Origin: Phorcus lineatus
Lineage: Eukaryota > Mollusca > Gastropoda > Trochida > Trochidae
Assembly: GCA_921293015.1 (NCBI GenBank)
Contig: OV121088.1
Location: 25,829,645 to 25,893,644, forward strand
Reading direction: 5' to 3'
Length of the DNA stretch: 64,000 nt
In this document: piece after piece, positions 1 to 14,178 of the stretch
Layout: each line of letters begins with the position of its first letter
How positions within the stretch are numbered: the stretch's first letter is position 1
Program-made: the position numbers and the translations under genes
Notes under the pieces: model-generated
What the model saw: only the letters and a program-made list of their open reading frames with translations
Told to the model about the DNA's origin: nothing
Database searches by the model: none

Positions 1-241
1 TGATGTAATGACGCAATATTTTCCTCAATACTATGCGTGTATGCATTAGATAATCAATTTTAAGATAATAACAAAAGCTTTCGGTATATGATACTTTTCC
101 TTTTAAATGAAAACACTTAGATAAGTTTAATAAATATTTTCCGTATTTTAATGAATTTGCAAGAGATAGTCTTATTGGTTAAACTAAAGACAGATGATCC
201 AATCATACAAGTGTTTATATATTACACCACATTTGTAGCTT

Positions 242-258
242 ACTTCCGGTACTTCCGG
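242..258 (+). promoter_or_regulatory. Tandem ETS/GABP (NRF-2)-type motifs upstream of MRPS26
   Basis: Two copies of ACTTCCGG (242-249 and 251-258) lie in tandem 16-32 bases before the ATG of MRPS26. GABP/NRF-2 is known to bind paired ETS sites in promoters of nuclear genes for mitochondrial proteins, and this gene encodes a mitoribosomal protein. The motif is seen; the function is inferred. Confidence 0.5.
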
Positions 259-273
259 TTAGAAAACAGCAAC

Positions 274-2063
274 ATGTCTTTCATCGCTGCGACACTGAGA
301 AATCAATGCTTCGTGACGATAAAAACTGTCACAAAAGAGCTACCAAAGTGTGCTTCTTGCTACCAGACTATTCGCTGGAGAAAACCACGATGGGTACCTG
401 TGTCTGCAAGCAAAGAGTTTTATGTTCGAACCCCGACCGTTTTTGACCCTGAGGAAACTGCAGAACTGAGTGTGAGAGTTCCTCGATACAACACTTCTAT
501 GAAAGCGATCAGGTAAAAATCAGTAATTATATCATCTGAAAGTATATGATGATCTTTTAAGGATTCAGTTAAATCGATCATTGTTTTTTCTGAGTGATAT
601 CTAATTGGATCATGAATGTAATTATACACATTTTAAAAACCCAGTGTTCTGATTTCTAGAGAGTCCACCCTTCTGTTGTAAACCTGGGGTTTAAAGAAAT
701 GTAATTCACGTCCTGTATTAGATGTAGGTATATCTCCATGGATTTAAAGCGATATTGTCGCTTATATCAGCAGAGAGGTTGTCTTGAGTCCACTTACTAA
801 GCTGCATGGCAAATCTTCGTACAGAGTGGAATGGTGTGGCACTTGATAGATACTCGTCTTGACACAACTAAAGATACTTCCATAGTGATTGGGCAGGGGT
901 CACAGAGGTCATGGCCTCGCTACGGTTGTATTTCTCGGAAACCACTCAATCATTACACTTCTATATCTATCCCTTAGCCTAAATAGTGGACATGTGTCCA
1001 CTCCGTGGTGATTATAAAACAAAATTGCAAAATTGGTGTCCTAAATTCAGTGACAGTTTAGTCTACCTGAAATCTTTCTTTTCGTTTATTATTTCCTTTG
1101 CAGCCACATATATAAGCCGTTCCTCCTTAGGTTGTCAAACAGATACACATCCAGTTATGTTTATTTTGCAGACGATTTCTTGTAGAAAACTATCAACCAG
1201 TTAAAAAGCAAAGGTCGACAATTTCCTCCCAAGACAAGGAAGAACAGGAAGAGTATGACAGGTTGATGGAGGAAAACCGTCAGTGGAATGAACGTGTAGC
1301 TGTGCAGAGGTAAAGTTTTATAGAAAAAGGCTGCAGTATTCTGCATTAGCAATTAACGTAAGACTCCTTGCTCATTTATCATGTTGAATTTTGTGGGTGT
1401 GCAATCTTTTCCCTATACTGCTGTTATGAAGAATGGCATCTATATTCTTTTTAATTATTAATAATGGTTATGTTTTAATTACTTTTTGCCTCAGCAACAC
1501 AATCTTGGTTCGAAATACTTCAACAAACTCTGAGTTATCTATAAATTTGGTTTTTGGTTTTTATTATTTATAGATATTGATTTTTCATTCAGTCATTACT
1601 GATCATGAAACATTTCGTAATTTTATATTTGTAATTGTACATAAAGAGTTATGTTTGACATTATCAGAGAGTTGCGTCAAGCTGAGGAACAAGAACAGAT
1701 TCAAGCAAGAATTGAGCGTAGAGTGGTCAGAAAAATGCAACTACGTGAGCAGGAAGAAGAGAGAGCAACCAAAATTCTTCAAACATACATGGTAGGACCA
1801 AGTTAATTTCCTCGCTAAAAACATTGTCCAGTACATCAAATTTCTTTAATTCCTTTTAAACAACATAATTTACTGATTCTGAGTATGTTCTTACCTTGTT
1901 GTTTCAGAATGAAGCTGACAGTTACATTTCGCTGGAAAATTTGGATGCAGAGATTGAAAAGTTACTGAATTCAAGGAAGGATTATAATCATGCAATTGAC
2001 ATTGATGGAAACAGAATCACAGACCCAAATGACAAGAAAGTTCAACCGGAATCCAATGAATAA
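274..2063 (+). CDS. MRPS26: Mitochondrial ribosomal protein S26 (mS26), four exons
   Basis: Structural protein of the mitochondrial 28S small ribosomal subunit. Exons by eye: 274-512, 1172-1309, 1668-1791, 1908-2063, all with GT/AG introns; they sum to 657 nt, giving 218 aa plus stop (human is about 205 aa). Recognisable parts are RWRKPRW near residue 30, following the presumed mitochondrial targeting segment; a long Glu/Gln/Arg-rich helix in exons 2-3 (EEYDRLMEENRQWNERV, RRVVRKMQLREQEEER); and the family's C-terminal block YISLENLDAEIEKLLNSRKD followed by YNHAI, matching the human [20 protein letters not shown] region. The ATG at 274 is preferred because the longer reading upstream (from 151) has no family likeness and lies over the ETS sites. 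An AATAAA overlaps the stop codon (2059-2064). The next gene, KANSL3, is convergent. Confidence 0.9.
513..1171 (+). other. MRPS26 intron 1
   Basis: A 659-base intron, GT donor after AAAGCGATCAG and acceptor TTATTTTGCAG. I see no gene or clear repeat in it. The other two MRPS26 introns (1310-1667 and 1792-1907) are also plain. Confidence 0.75.
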
Positions 2064-2683
2064 ATGTTTTGATAGAATTTATAAAAAGATATTCAGTGTG
2101 TGCAATTATGGATGTTGAATGTTTTTTTGGAACAAATCTTTTCATACATTGAAGCGCAGTGTTTGAAAAATTATTTTAATCATATTCTATTAACATTTAT
2201 TAGTTGTGTTGTAACGTAACGCCTGTCCATCCATACAATGTTAAAATCTAGGTTGCTTAATAGATTAACTATTTGGACAGTTGTTGCTTGTGATTAGCAA
2301 CTCACTCTTGAAGATGTACAAGTTCAAATCACATAAGAGACTAAGCCAGATTAACGTAAAAGAATTCACATATTTGTTGATAGTATGATTCCAAATTGTT
2401 GAATATCATGGTCATGCCACTTGAAATAAATATAACTGTATTGTTGAAATCCCAACTAAAATCATTACAAAATCTTTTCTATGTTGGAAAATTTAATTCA
2501 TGTGAGTTCTCATGCCATAATACAAAACTTTATTTTTTTAATATATGCAAATTGATGGAATTCAGTATTAAGATATCATGAAACAAGTAAATGTTGACTG
2601 AACACATATAGTGGGTACCTCGACAATTGAAAAGCAAAAACAATGTAACAAAAGCTCACATGAGCTTGAAGGCTTTGGGATAC

Positions 2684-3160
2684 CATCCTGTCTCAGAGGA
2701 ATACACGTATACACTCTCACTCCATTTATATACCCTGTGTTATAACCCCATTACACATTACTCGCTTTGAACTATGACCTATCAAAAAATATTCAACCGA
2801 CAGCGGCATTTGATATGCAAGTCGGCATGTTTTGTTTGCAGGTTTCTGCCTGTGTTTTTATGTGTGGATCACTGCAGAACTCTTAAAGGCCAAAATTGCT
2901 AAAAATTTCAAACTTCAATTTAATGCGAATATCATTGATTTTATCTCGCTTATGTAAGGGCATCAACATGTTCCAGAAGAGCGAAAACCAAATGTGGTTC
3001 AGGAGGCTCTCTGTACTTGGCTCAATTTTATAGTGAACTATCGCAATAAAACTGTTTGATTGGCTGGATTATAGGTCACAGAGCGTGACAGTTAGTGGGG
3101 TTATAACCCAGGGTATTTAAGTGGAGTGAGAGCGTAAATGTTTTACCCTGAGACAGGATG
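2684..3160. mobile_element. MITE-like element with long inverted ends
   Basis: About 477 bp lying 0.6 kb after MRPS26. The left end CATCCTGTCTCAGAGG and the following TCACTCCATTTATATACCCT...GTTATAACCCC recur in reverse complement at the right end (GTGGGGTTATAACCC...GGGTATTT...GGAGTGAGAG...CCCTGAGACAGGATG). Inverted arms are about 70 bp with small gaps. No coding capacity is seen. A clear target-site duplication was not found. Confidence 0.7.
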
Positions 3161-4151
3161 TTAAGATTCAGTTGGTGAAAATTTCTGTTACATCTGTTAC
3201 AACTTGTTTTATCATACAAATGTGAAGTATAATTAACACCACCTTCAAATGAGAACTTATTACTTTTGATATCTGAATATGAATGATTATTTCATTATCA
3301 ATACAATGATATAAAAATGTGAACATTAAACACACATGAGATTCTCAATCACACATTACATGATTTACAACAAGTGATACTGTTGCACTTCAGTACACCA
3401 TCCACTTTCTCTTTTACATTCTGTAACCAGTCTTTACGAATAGGTCTCTCTGCTTTTGATGTGAAAACATGATTGTAACAATGGAAAATGATAACACCTT
3501 AAACGTCTGGGTCGAGAGTCGCCAGCACACATTACTTGATCCATGACAGGCAATGCTGCATCACTTCAGGATTCACAATCCACTTTTTTTTTAAAGTAAC
3601 ATACTGTAACAAGCGTTAACAAGTAGACAGATCGAAACAGAACCAGGAGCTTTCAAAGCTTTTCTTCTTGCCATTGGAATTCACAAAATTCCACTTTCAT
3701 GGGATTTTTATACACTGATGTAGACCAATACTTCTCTTTCTCAATCAGGATATATTTGTCTATGAGGCCACCACAATCCCCCCCAATTGTCTTCACTTGA
3801 TTTCACTTATTGCTGGTTACTCACAACTATTAAATGTATGATGACACCTATCAGTACTTTCATCTGACTACTACTGTCATTAATTATTTTTTGTCTTAAA
3901 GGTACATTAGCATGTTTTGTGGAAATTTTATATGTTCAAACTTTCTTCAGTAAATATTGCTTTCTGCCAAATTTATTATTTTCAGAGTTAAACGTCTCAT
4001 TACTTAATAGTCGTAGAATGTATTATCATGTATGGAGAGAAAATTGCATTCAGCCACACCTTTTAAGCATCTGTGGTTATGGACCCCTTTTATTGACTAA
4101 AAAGTATTGCCTTACAATTGGCAATATTTGTGTTACATTTCTTGAGATAAA
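3161..4151. other. Intergenic spacer, MRPS26 to KANSL3 3' end
   Basis: No gene seen. Short open frames here lack family likeness. An AATAAA on the minus strand (4152-4157), about 150 nt after the KANSL3 stop, is a plausible polyadenylation signal for that gene. Confidence 0.5.
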
Positions 4152-4303
4152 TTTATTTCCCTAAAAAAACATGTTACAATGCCTTTAAGGTCATTTCTTT
4201 CGGTGGTGATTATTTGCCATCTAAGGGAAAGCTTGTGAAGGAAATCTGCGATTATAGAAGCCCTGAAGATGTATTCACTAATGGAGAAGGATGCACAACC
4301 CTT

Positions 4304-7300
4304 CTACAGATCATACTGTTTTGGTGTCCTAATCCGCCTCGTTCTCGTAGAGGCTATGGTAGGCAAAACAGGTTTAGATGAAGCACTATACGAAGGTCCT
4401 GCCCCCTTAGTCCCCGGCTTTGGGGAGGTCTTGTTGGTGGGGGACAACTCGGGGGAGATTTCAGAGTCAGGTTTAGCACTTGGCGAGGCCACCACCGGGG
4501 ATTGAGGGAGAGGGGTAGGTGAAAGAACTGGACTCGACTCGAGTAGGGACGACACTCTGCCTAGAGGTTCAGACAGAACCATCATTGAAGGCTTGTCTTG
4601 TCGAGGAGGAACAATGGACTGTTTCAAGCCAGATCCACTTAGGGATGAAGCTATTGTTGGAGATGATTTTGTCGGTGACGTGAGAGATGCTATTAATGTC
4701 GGGTTTGCTGCAGTCTTTGCTACTGTGTTGCTCGGCAGGGACACTGTCAGTGTGTTAGGACTTATCAGACTCTTGCTGACTGCTATCTGAACCGGTGAAC
4801 CTTTCCCTGGTTCTGAAATTGATTGAAGTTTTGCAATATCCAACTGAGAACTGGACAGAATCTTAGCTTGAGTCACTGATATACCTCCTGAAGCAAATGA
4901 AAGAGATGCTGTAGTGAGAGGGAAATCATGGAACTGAAGTCTCTGTATTGCCTGGACTTTCTCTTGATCAGTTGAGGCTCCACCAGGAGATGCCTCTTCA
5001 CTCTTAGTTGATTTCACCGGGTCTACGGATGCTGACAATGACGTGCTGTCCACAGATCTAGTTTTAGTATCAAGAGAACCAGCTTGTGAGATGACAGTTG
5101 AGGGCTGAGTGGTAGTGTGGGTTCCACTAGTTATGAGAACTGCAGTCTGGGCAGATCCTGATGCTGAAGTGGAGGAGGCTGATCTGCCAATGGATGAGAG
5201 AAGCTGCTGGATCTGTGTGGAGGCAGTAGCAGCAGTTGTGATGTGAACAAGAGGAGATCCAGTCACAAGCTTTTGTGCCATGGACAATGGGATTGAGAAA
5301 GGTTTCGATCCTGATCCAGTTCTCAACAAAAACTGCGACTGGCCGCCACTTCCTGCCTGCAACTGAACAGGCCCATCAGATTTGTCACTAGCAGATCCCC
5401 CTTCACTTGTTACAGCAGATGCTAGAAGAGTGCTGGCCTGAGATTCCGTAGTCCGCTGACTAGCAAGAGCAGATGAGAGGATCTGGGAAAGCGGAACTGT
5501 GGTACTTGGTGCTGTTGTATTCTCTCTGGTTGCACCCTTCACCCCTGTGAGAAGACCAGAGAGCTCCCGCGCCCCAGGGATTGTGAGGGGCTGGGGTGTG
5601 GTGACCGATGGACTAGGGGAGAACTTTGGGCTCGGTAGGGTTGATGTGACAACTGAGGCAGGAAGAGACAGTTTCTTACGTGGGACACTAGTGATAGGGC
5701 TCCTGGCCTGACGCTTCTTAGGTGTGCTGCGGCGGTCTGCAACATTAATATATTGCTAATGAGATGGTTCATATCATCATTAATCAATTGAATTTTAGAG
5801 AATGAGAAAACATACATATCTCACAAGTGTCAAGGATAACAAAGAAAATCAAACTTTTTCACTGTGGAGGCAATACAATTCGAACAAGTAGTGGGGGTAA
5901 CCTTGTTTTTGGTGGTCAACATTTTATCAATCAAGTACATTAAGCAATGAATAACATTTTTACTTGAGAGTTTGATGCTTGTGATGGGCATGTCCAGCCC
6001 TGTAGATGTGGTTGGTAGTTTGGAGGTGAAAGTGAGGCTGGAGAAGGAATTCTGTCTCCCTCCACGGCTTCCCCTGCCTGATCCTCTGGATGACTGAAAC
6101 AAATCATAATCAATAATAATAATACAAAATAACTGAACACTCATAAAACTCATTTATAAACACTCATTTATATCTTCCTGTGTTAGTAAATTCAAACAAT
6201 GGACATGGTTTTTTCCTCCAGTTTATAATATCCACTGATACCTTTCACAGCATTTTCCTTGTATTGGAGACAGCTGGTTTATCATATACAGCACATATTT
6301 TTCCGCTAATGAGATATAGTCATGCAAGGACGAAGTAGCAAATATCTCAAACACAATGATCATCTCATCTGGAATCTACCATTATAGCTTTATTTTAAAT
6401 GATTTCATTGGCTAGTTACTGAAAGCAATACAAGAGAATTGCTGTGAAGGAAATCAGGTAAAAATCCCCTAATGGAGAAGGAGAGAACCAAGTAGCTATC
6501 AGTATTGTCCATGAGCCGATTATCAAAAAGATATTAAAGAGCCACTCCTTGAGTTGTTGGAGTCACATATGCCAAACTTAATCAATGGTGTCATTTGATT
6601 GCAAAGTATCGACTGTTACCAAAAAAACACATTTTAAAGTTTACTGTTTTTTCACAGTTACAATATGAAGGTAGAACGTCGCAATTATGATCGAAAACCG
6701 GACAGTGGCGTGCGTCAAATAGTCAAATGAAATTTTGGAGACATATCTAACACTGGCAGGAGGGCAGTTAGGAGTTGATAGCTTTCTTGGCTTATATAAC
6801 TACTATCCATGTATATTGGACGTGATATCTACACCTCTGTGTATTTATGAGGCTGTTTTGAGACTTTCATGGAAAACCAGTATTTGTCATATATATGTCT
6901 TTTGGACATGAAAAGTTAAGAGGTTTTGATTCTATATCACCAGATATGACATTTAGGTTTGTATCAAAGGAAAATGATATGTTATGAAAATCACGGAGTG
7001 GCTCTTTAAGATGATATATTGAACAAGGTAATAATCTTTTCTGATGCTTACTAATTCTAAAATTAATAAAGGAGATACAGACCCCTCCCGAGAGACTGGA
7101 CATGGGCACCATGTCCTGGCCAACATCTCGGGTGACCCTCCTCTTCTTCCTGTGCCTCATCTCGGGGTCGACCGGCTGGTCCATGCCCTCGATAGCTGCA
7201 GCAGACGACTGGGATAGGATTCCTCCCAGGAACTCACAGATCTCATCCTGGAACCAAGGAGATGAGTCTTGACAATGAGGGCCAATAGACAAAAATATGA

Positions 7301-10300
7301 GATAGACCTTCCTTCTTCTGGAATTGACATCCCTTTTGAAGCATTGAAGTCAATCACCAGTAGAGTCTGTAGACAAGACTTAAGACTCCAAATGTACAGG
7401 TGTTAAGTTCATGTAATTCAGACCTCTTCAGAAATTAACCTCGATCATCAATAGAGCCTGCAAACATGATTCTAGGATCCCATTGTGATGAGGGGGTGTA
7501 TAATGCTGGTTAGAGGTCTTGACTCTGATGGCCTTTTTAGTGTCTTTTGTCCACAAATCAGAGTTTTGAAACACTTCTGGCAGGATTTAGACCTTGGAAT
7601 AGTCAACACTGTTGGAAGCAGGATTATCAACCAACTGAGTTAAATCCCTAAAGCCACCGTGATTTGAAAAAATTTCCTTCACCTGGCCACAGTAATTCCC
7701 TTCAATACATTCCAAATCAAACTTTTATGTTTACATAAAGAAATTTCTTTCAGGAGGGTTTAAACTGTTAACTCTAATAAACACCACATTGAGTTGAGAA
7801 CAAGGCCAGACAACCCACCAGTATACACCTGTCCACCATGACCTGGGTGACCCCTTCCTGCTTCTTCTTGGAGCGAGAGACGCGGAGTTGACTGTCAGCG
7901 CCCCCTACCACCAGCAGTCCGTTCTCAGCCTTCATCTTCTCCCTCAGATCTTCGATATCGTCTATCTCACAGACGCTGGAATGCTGGCCAACCACAAACA
8001 GGGTCGGGGTCTTGCTGTCCAGTAAAGGGTCCTCAACATCCTGGTGTCATGAAAACAAATATTCAGCAAGTTTTGCATATCACATGCTGTGAATTGTTAA
8101 ACCTAAGCAACAGTTAGATTCAAAATTATCAACATAATATGCTTAAATATTTTTATTATCCTGATTTTATTGTAAAAGATACATTAAATGTTGATTTCTT
8201 TGAATGACTTGATGTGGAATATGGCTTATATTTTTTCATTGATCACATAAAGAGACTTTGTAATACAATATATTTTGCTATACAGCATTGCTTAAGTTCA
8301 CAGCATATAAATAATAGGAGAAGATGAAATCTACTAACCCCTCTCCCGCCACTCATTCCAGTAAAAGGAAATCCGAGACACACTACTGCTGTCACTGACT
8401 CCACCAGAGCGACCTAAATAATCCACGAACAAAATACATCAGATTACCACAAATTGGCACAGAATGAGTTAATGTTTCACCCTTTGGGAAGTATCAATGC
8501 TATATGGGTTGCACAGATGAATTAATAATGATGAAATTATCATCAAATATCCATTAGATTTCACACTTGCATCTAGTCATTTTGGTTCAAAGTTAAGCTT
8601 TTGCAACATCATTTAAGTAGCCAAAGGTAAACACAAAGGAAAGAAAAGCATGATTTTCTGAATTTCTTCTTTATTATAAACAAACAAAATGTTTCCATGT
8701 ATGTGCTTGATACATTCAAACCGATGGGGCAAAAATATCCTCAGTAAGGTTGTTTGTTCACGATAAAGTTGTCATCCAGACAGCTCTTATTCTTGACAAA
8801 TATTTTAATCAATACAGTGTACATTAATAGTAAATACTTCACTTTTAAGCAATTGTTATAAAAGAGTACCCACATGACAAGCGACCAGAGCTCCAACGTC
8901 CCATCCAATCAGAATGATTGGTCTGTTTTGTGAGTGACTCTTGGACTGAAAATAAAATTGGGTATGAGATTTTGGATTTTCAAATGCATGCAAAAGTAAG
9001 AAATAGAACCAATTTAATATTTAACCAATACAACATATCGCTGTTTTCTTCGTACAGTAGTGATTTTGTGTAGCACCTGTTTATTAGAATATATACTTCC
9101 ATACTTCTAATTCAAATGAGAGAAAGATTGATTCAAGGGCGACAACTCCTGCTAACCTCAAGCACCTTTGTTCGTACAGCCCCTATCATGTGTTCCAGAC
9201 ATTGGGCGATTCCAACTCCGCTCCCTCCGTTCACTGTGTGCATGGTCACAGGGATGACCTTCCCTAAGTTGGACAGTTGACTGTTCCAGAACTTGCTTCT
9301 CTTGGAGTATGCACTGCTCGAGTGGATTGGTCCACTTGGTGCAATTAGGAGGAGAGGGTTGCCTGGCAACTTTTTCTGAAAATTATGTAAATAACATTGA
9401 AAATTAAATATATGAAGTTCTCAAATATACTACAGTGAAGTAGAATAAAATTGGAACTAAAGGCATAATCCTAATTTTTTTACAATGGCACATAAAAACC
9501 TTCAGAATTAAGAGGTTAAAGGAATAGAATTGAAGAGAAAAATGGCGTAAAGTGTATAGGTTGTCTTCTTAAACAAGAATATATATCTCATTAATCAAAA
9601 GAGGGCGTATCACAACTCACAGGCTTCTGTTGAGACAGCGTATTCAGGACTGGATCCCAGGGCCTCTTTAGCAGAAGGTTTAGGGCCTCAGATGTGACGG
9701 CCGGGGTTCGACTTGCAGAGGCGGCCATCATCCTCTCTATCAGGGAGGGCACCTGTAAGGGTTAGCATTAAAACTATTAAACAGCACTCGACTGCTTTTA
9801 TATTATAACTTCCTTATATGTCACAGTATTATCACATAAAAAAGGAAGGTTGGGTTGACATTATGTCTGTATACACAACTAAGAAAGTAATAACTTGAAT
9901 AGTAGGTTCTAGATATATCAACCATTTCTTGATTACTTTTGAGTTCAAGTGACATAAATTTTGTATGTTACTATAAGCAAAGATAACACATTTCCTATGT
10001 TCAAATAGCCTTCCATAAGTTTCATCTTTATCTCTAAATGCCAAAATTATATTTCTTTTTTTACAAATTGAAAAACAGCCATATAAATGTTAAGAAGTCA
10101 AAATTATATGTTTCATGTACATGTATATTGAATAAAGCCCTGGCAGACTATATTTTTTATTGTGTCTGCTCTAAATAAACTTTTGAAAAGATGTTGGAGT
10201 CTTTGGCACACAAAATAGTTCGGTTTTTGATTGCAGATCTCAACTTTAAACCTTTTACTGTCACTATACTGAACACATAAGCTTTAAGATGCTAATTTTC

Positions 10301-13300
10301 AGAAACAACAACTACTTCTTCTCAAATAACACTATTAAAGAATTATGACATATTTGACCAAAACAACATCCAATGTACCCTTTTAAAGAATGCAGCGAGT
10401 AAAGTTATCTAGGTTGTAAGGCAGCTAAACAAACCTTAGCCTTGAGAGACTGCAGAACGTCCAGGTAGGCGGAGAGAAGGGAGAGACTGAGGTTCTCAAA
10501 CAATGTTGTGTGCAGCCACTGGGCTAGCTTCATGTCCTGTAAATCAAAAGTGTTTGTGCTTAGTTCAAGTCAATACAAAAAAAAGTCATGCTCTCATGTA
10601 AGGGCAAAGACAGTCTCGAAGAAATGGGCATTGATGTCCAGGGAGTTCATATTGAAAAAAAACTATTATCATAACCGTTTGCTTCTGTTGATATCCACTA
10701 CTATCAACTTATTAACTTCCCCTCGTACATGCTCTACTGCACTTGTGAATACAATACTTCAATAAGACACGAAGAAACATCAGTGATGAATTCAATTTAC
10801 TTAATTAATCAACTATGCAGTTTCACTTCCATTATCAGGCAACATGACATTATTTCTCTTTGAAATTTGATCATTGATTAATGATTACACAACACTTTGT
10901 TATACAACAGAAAATCTGACCAAGACCAAAAGGTGTAATGTTATCTTTTTCATTTTATTTGACCTCCTCTTTGCTAAACAGTTCTCTCAAAATGACTATT
11001 CAATAAACATTCCTAACTATTTACCGAGCTGACGTTCAAAGGTCAAACTTCTCAGTTCACTCAGATTCAAAGGTTAAATAAGAATGAAACATTGACTCAA
11101 ATATTAGTGTAATCAGACTTGATTTTTAATGATACAGCATACCTAATCACATATCAAGTAATTTTAACAAATCATCCTCAATGACTGTCATATTCACTAA
11201 TAGCAACTTAATCATGAGTTTAATTACGATAAGAAATTCGAATAAACCTGCAGAGGTTTCGCATGTTTTGAAGAGGATTTGCTTTGGGGTATTAGTGCAT
11301 AAAACCTTTATATTTTTGCCATATGACAGGTTTTGACTACATTTTCAATAAAAAAAATATTAAAAAAAGAAAAAAAAGGTTTTTGTATGTAACACCAACT
11401 TAACTTCAGCAACTGCTTACTTAAGGGGCTTATCTATTGCCTACAGTCTGCCATTTAACAACATTATAAAGATAAACTTTACGTAATGATAGAATATCCA
11501 CAAATTAACAAATAATTTATGTTTAGACTATTCAACAATGCCTTATAATGCCATAGCAAGGTTGTCCTTTTAAATATCTCTCGTAATTCACGTACACATA
11601 CCCATCCAACACTTGCCAAGGCTTGTCGGACCCGTTTGGCTGTCTTGTCAATGTGTAACCGTCTCATGATAGGTTCTGTGTCCAGCTGTGACAATGGAGA
11701 TGGGTGGAAATTAGGAAAATTACGACAAGACTAGTGACATTGCTGCCAAATATTATCCTATTTTTTTAATGAGAGGCCAAATATTCAAACAAAATTATTT
11801 TCACAAAAGAAATTTTATATGATGACTTTTTAAGATTGATATATGATCAACATATTGGATCACATTGTCTTCATTAGTGCAAGTACTTGTACTCATTTGA
11901 GGAAAAGTCTCTCATGGGATCCCATATCTTTAGAGTCAGGCAACTCTCAAAAGCATTGACTGTCCAAACAGCCTACCCACTCAGTCATCTGAGCCTTAAA
12001 AATAAATTATGACTATGTCACTGTCATGTAACTGGTGTACCACTATTTTGGCTTTCACAACCGGGTCATTGAAGAGAAGATTTTAATTAGATTAGAAGAT
12101 GTCTCACAATAAACTCTGTTTGCTTGGCTGATTGAGATCAGTATCCTTGACATTCATTATGGCAAGATGAAAGATATAACAAAAGTTATTCTTTGATGCT
12201 CTAATTGTCAACAGGAGTCACCTAGATATTTATTTTCGATTATTATCACTTGATTAGTTTATTTTACAATATGGTTTGACTTTTATCAGAGTGGAAGGAC
12301 ATCGTAGAGAACACCCACCCCTTCACAGCTGAGTCGAGCTAGTCTGTCCGCCTGGAGAGCCTTCATCACTTTGTTGAACAGTCGGTTCTGCTGCATCGTC
12401 CATCCAGTTCTAATAAGAAACAGAAAATTTACACATAGGTTACAGAACAAGTCGTCAGAAGATGACATATTTCTTCTACTCCCTGAAAAAAAATAAATAA
12501 TCACCCATATCAAATTACTTATCAAACTATTGAGTAAACTTATCATATACTAAGTACTTGATAATATCTTAAATAAATCTAAAACTGCTTTAAGCCCAAC
12601 TTTTCCTTTAAAAAAATAATTGTTTGAAAATACATTTCAAGGACCTGAATATATCAAAAGGTACCATTTCAAAAGATGCACATGGAAAGTGTCAGTGCAA
12701 AGATATAACACCTACTTTTAACTTCTAATTCTGAAAACCTTTCTTTTAACAGAGTCCAAATTGAAATTGTTTCCATGAAATAAAATTTTCAAAATTCTAA
12801 ATATATCAAGTTACAGTAAGATATTACACAAGATATGAATGAATTTTCATTTCTCCTCCAGAAAAAACCTTATCTCTGTACAGAATCCAAATTAAACTTT
12901 AACATTACAAAATAAAACATTCCTATTTTCAGAGCCATAAACATTAGGGACCATATGATGAGAGGGACAAGACAATGACTATAATAATCAACAATATTAC
13001 ATAAATTTATATAAAAAAACATAAAAACAAGAAAAGCTTAACTTTTCCTTATAAACAATTCTTCAAATTTTTCAACTAGAACATGTTAATTTTAATGATT
13101 ACATTTCAACTAATGTGCGCATAATTTTCTTATCACATTAAATATACTGAGTGATCAATCTACAAGCATGTTTAAGTGAGTATACAGATTAGGCTTCTGT
13201 TAAAGATTAAAACTATTCAGGCAAAACAATAAATGGGTAGCAATAATCAAAATGACTCTAACCTAACAATCTGGTCTTCCCAATCCTCCGTGCCCTCTTC

Positions 13301-14178
13301 CACTCTGGCAAAGCTCACATGTCTCTCGCACTCGCTCATCAGACTCCTCGCCTTCGTCAAGTCGTACGGGAGAGTGGGCGGAGTACTCACGCTCATCACA
13401 TCGATAGGGGAGCTGTCCTCGCTACTGGTAACACAAATATTTCGTTAAAAAGCCATCCTTTAAAAAATGAAGTAAATTTGATCGGTCGAAACATGGATTC
13501 AGTTTTTGTTTCATTTAAAGCTATAACTGTTTAGCTGTAGGTCTTTCATTATAATCATAAATGATACTTATTTGTACAAATGACATGAATTAAATTTGTC
13601 TTTTGAAAAGTAACTATATTTACAAAACTATCAGAGATGGGTTTACAGTTTTCGAAATACAGCTGTATTGCTTGCATAGACTTTAAGTTGCAGGTACCTA
13701 AGTAGATGATGTAAACAAACCTACGAAGGGCATATATTTGGCCTAAGTTGCAGGGTGAAGAACTATGGCTTGAAATATATTTGAAGACAAACAACATCAT
13801 TCTCAACTATTAATCCTGCTTCATTCAAAATCAAGTATAGGGCTATCATGGTAGAATTTACACAATGCAATGCATCTTTACTTTTACTTGTATAATTGAT
13901 CTTCATAAGTAAATCAATTTATCAAATACAAACCTTGCTGCTTCTGCCGACTGATTGCGAGGAAACTTGGACATGAAGAGTGTTCGCATTGGCCGAGCAT
14001 TGCTTGCATCTGGGTGGGCGCTCCATGGCTTCGAGTAGCAGTGATCAAGGAGAACTAGATCAAACTCCTGGTCAGACCCTGGTAGACGGAGATATGAGGA
14101 GGAAATGAATCGACCTCGATGAGGAGGACCATCCTCAGTTAGCCTCTTCTGGAGTATGATAGAAACCTGGCTTGACAT
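4304..14178 (-). CDS. KANSL3: KAT8 regulatory NSL complex subunit 3 (KANSL3), 13 coding exons
   Basis: Subunit of the nuclear NSL complex, which partners the MOF/KAT8 acetyltransferase at promoters. Exons, 5' to 3' on the minus strand: 14178-13934, 13424-13263, 12409-12319, 11685-11602, 10536-10435, 9752-9621, 9375-9157, 8945-8874, 8413-8339, 8040-7819, 7247-7083, 6093-5964, 5736-4304. Total is 3132 nt, or 1043 aa (human about 900). Diagnostic stretches: [20 protein letters not shown] (exon 1), [67 protein letters not shown]...[28 protein letters not shown] and [19 protein letters not shown]. The central part is an alpha/beta-hydrolase-like fold as in the family. The last exon is a Ser/Thr/Pro-rich, low-complexity tail of about 475 residues ending [13 protein letters not shown], as in vertebrate KANSL3. 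The donor GTCTGT at 7082 is unusual. The ATG at 14176-14178 opens a family-like N-terminus. Confidence 0.93.
6534..7009. mobile_element. TTAA-flanked MITE (piggyBac-type), copy 1, in a KANSL3 intron
   Basis: 476 bp including a TTAA at each edge (6534-6537, 7006-7009). The ends are AGAGCCACTCC and GGAGTGGCTCT; the inverted repeat extends imperfectly inward. No transposase is encoded. A second copy in opposite orientation lies at 41269-41745. TTAA target duplication is the hallmark of piggyBac-class elements, so this is likely a non-autonomous derivative. Confidence 0.75.

Noticed and set aside
4269..5711. Open frames on the + strand across the last KANSL3 exon
   Set aside because: Shadows of the Ser/Pro/Thr-rich minus-strand exon; no family likeness.
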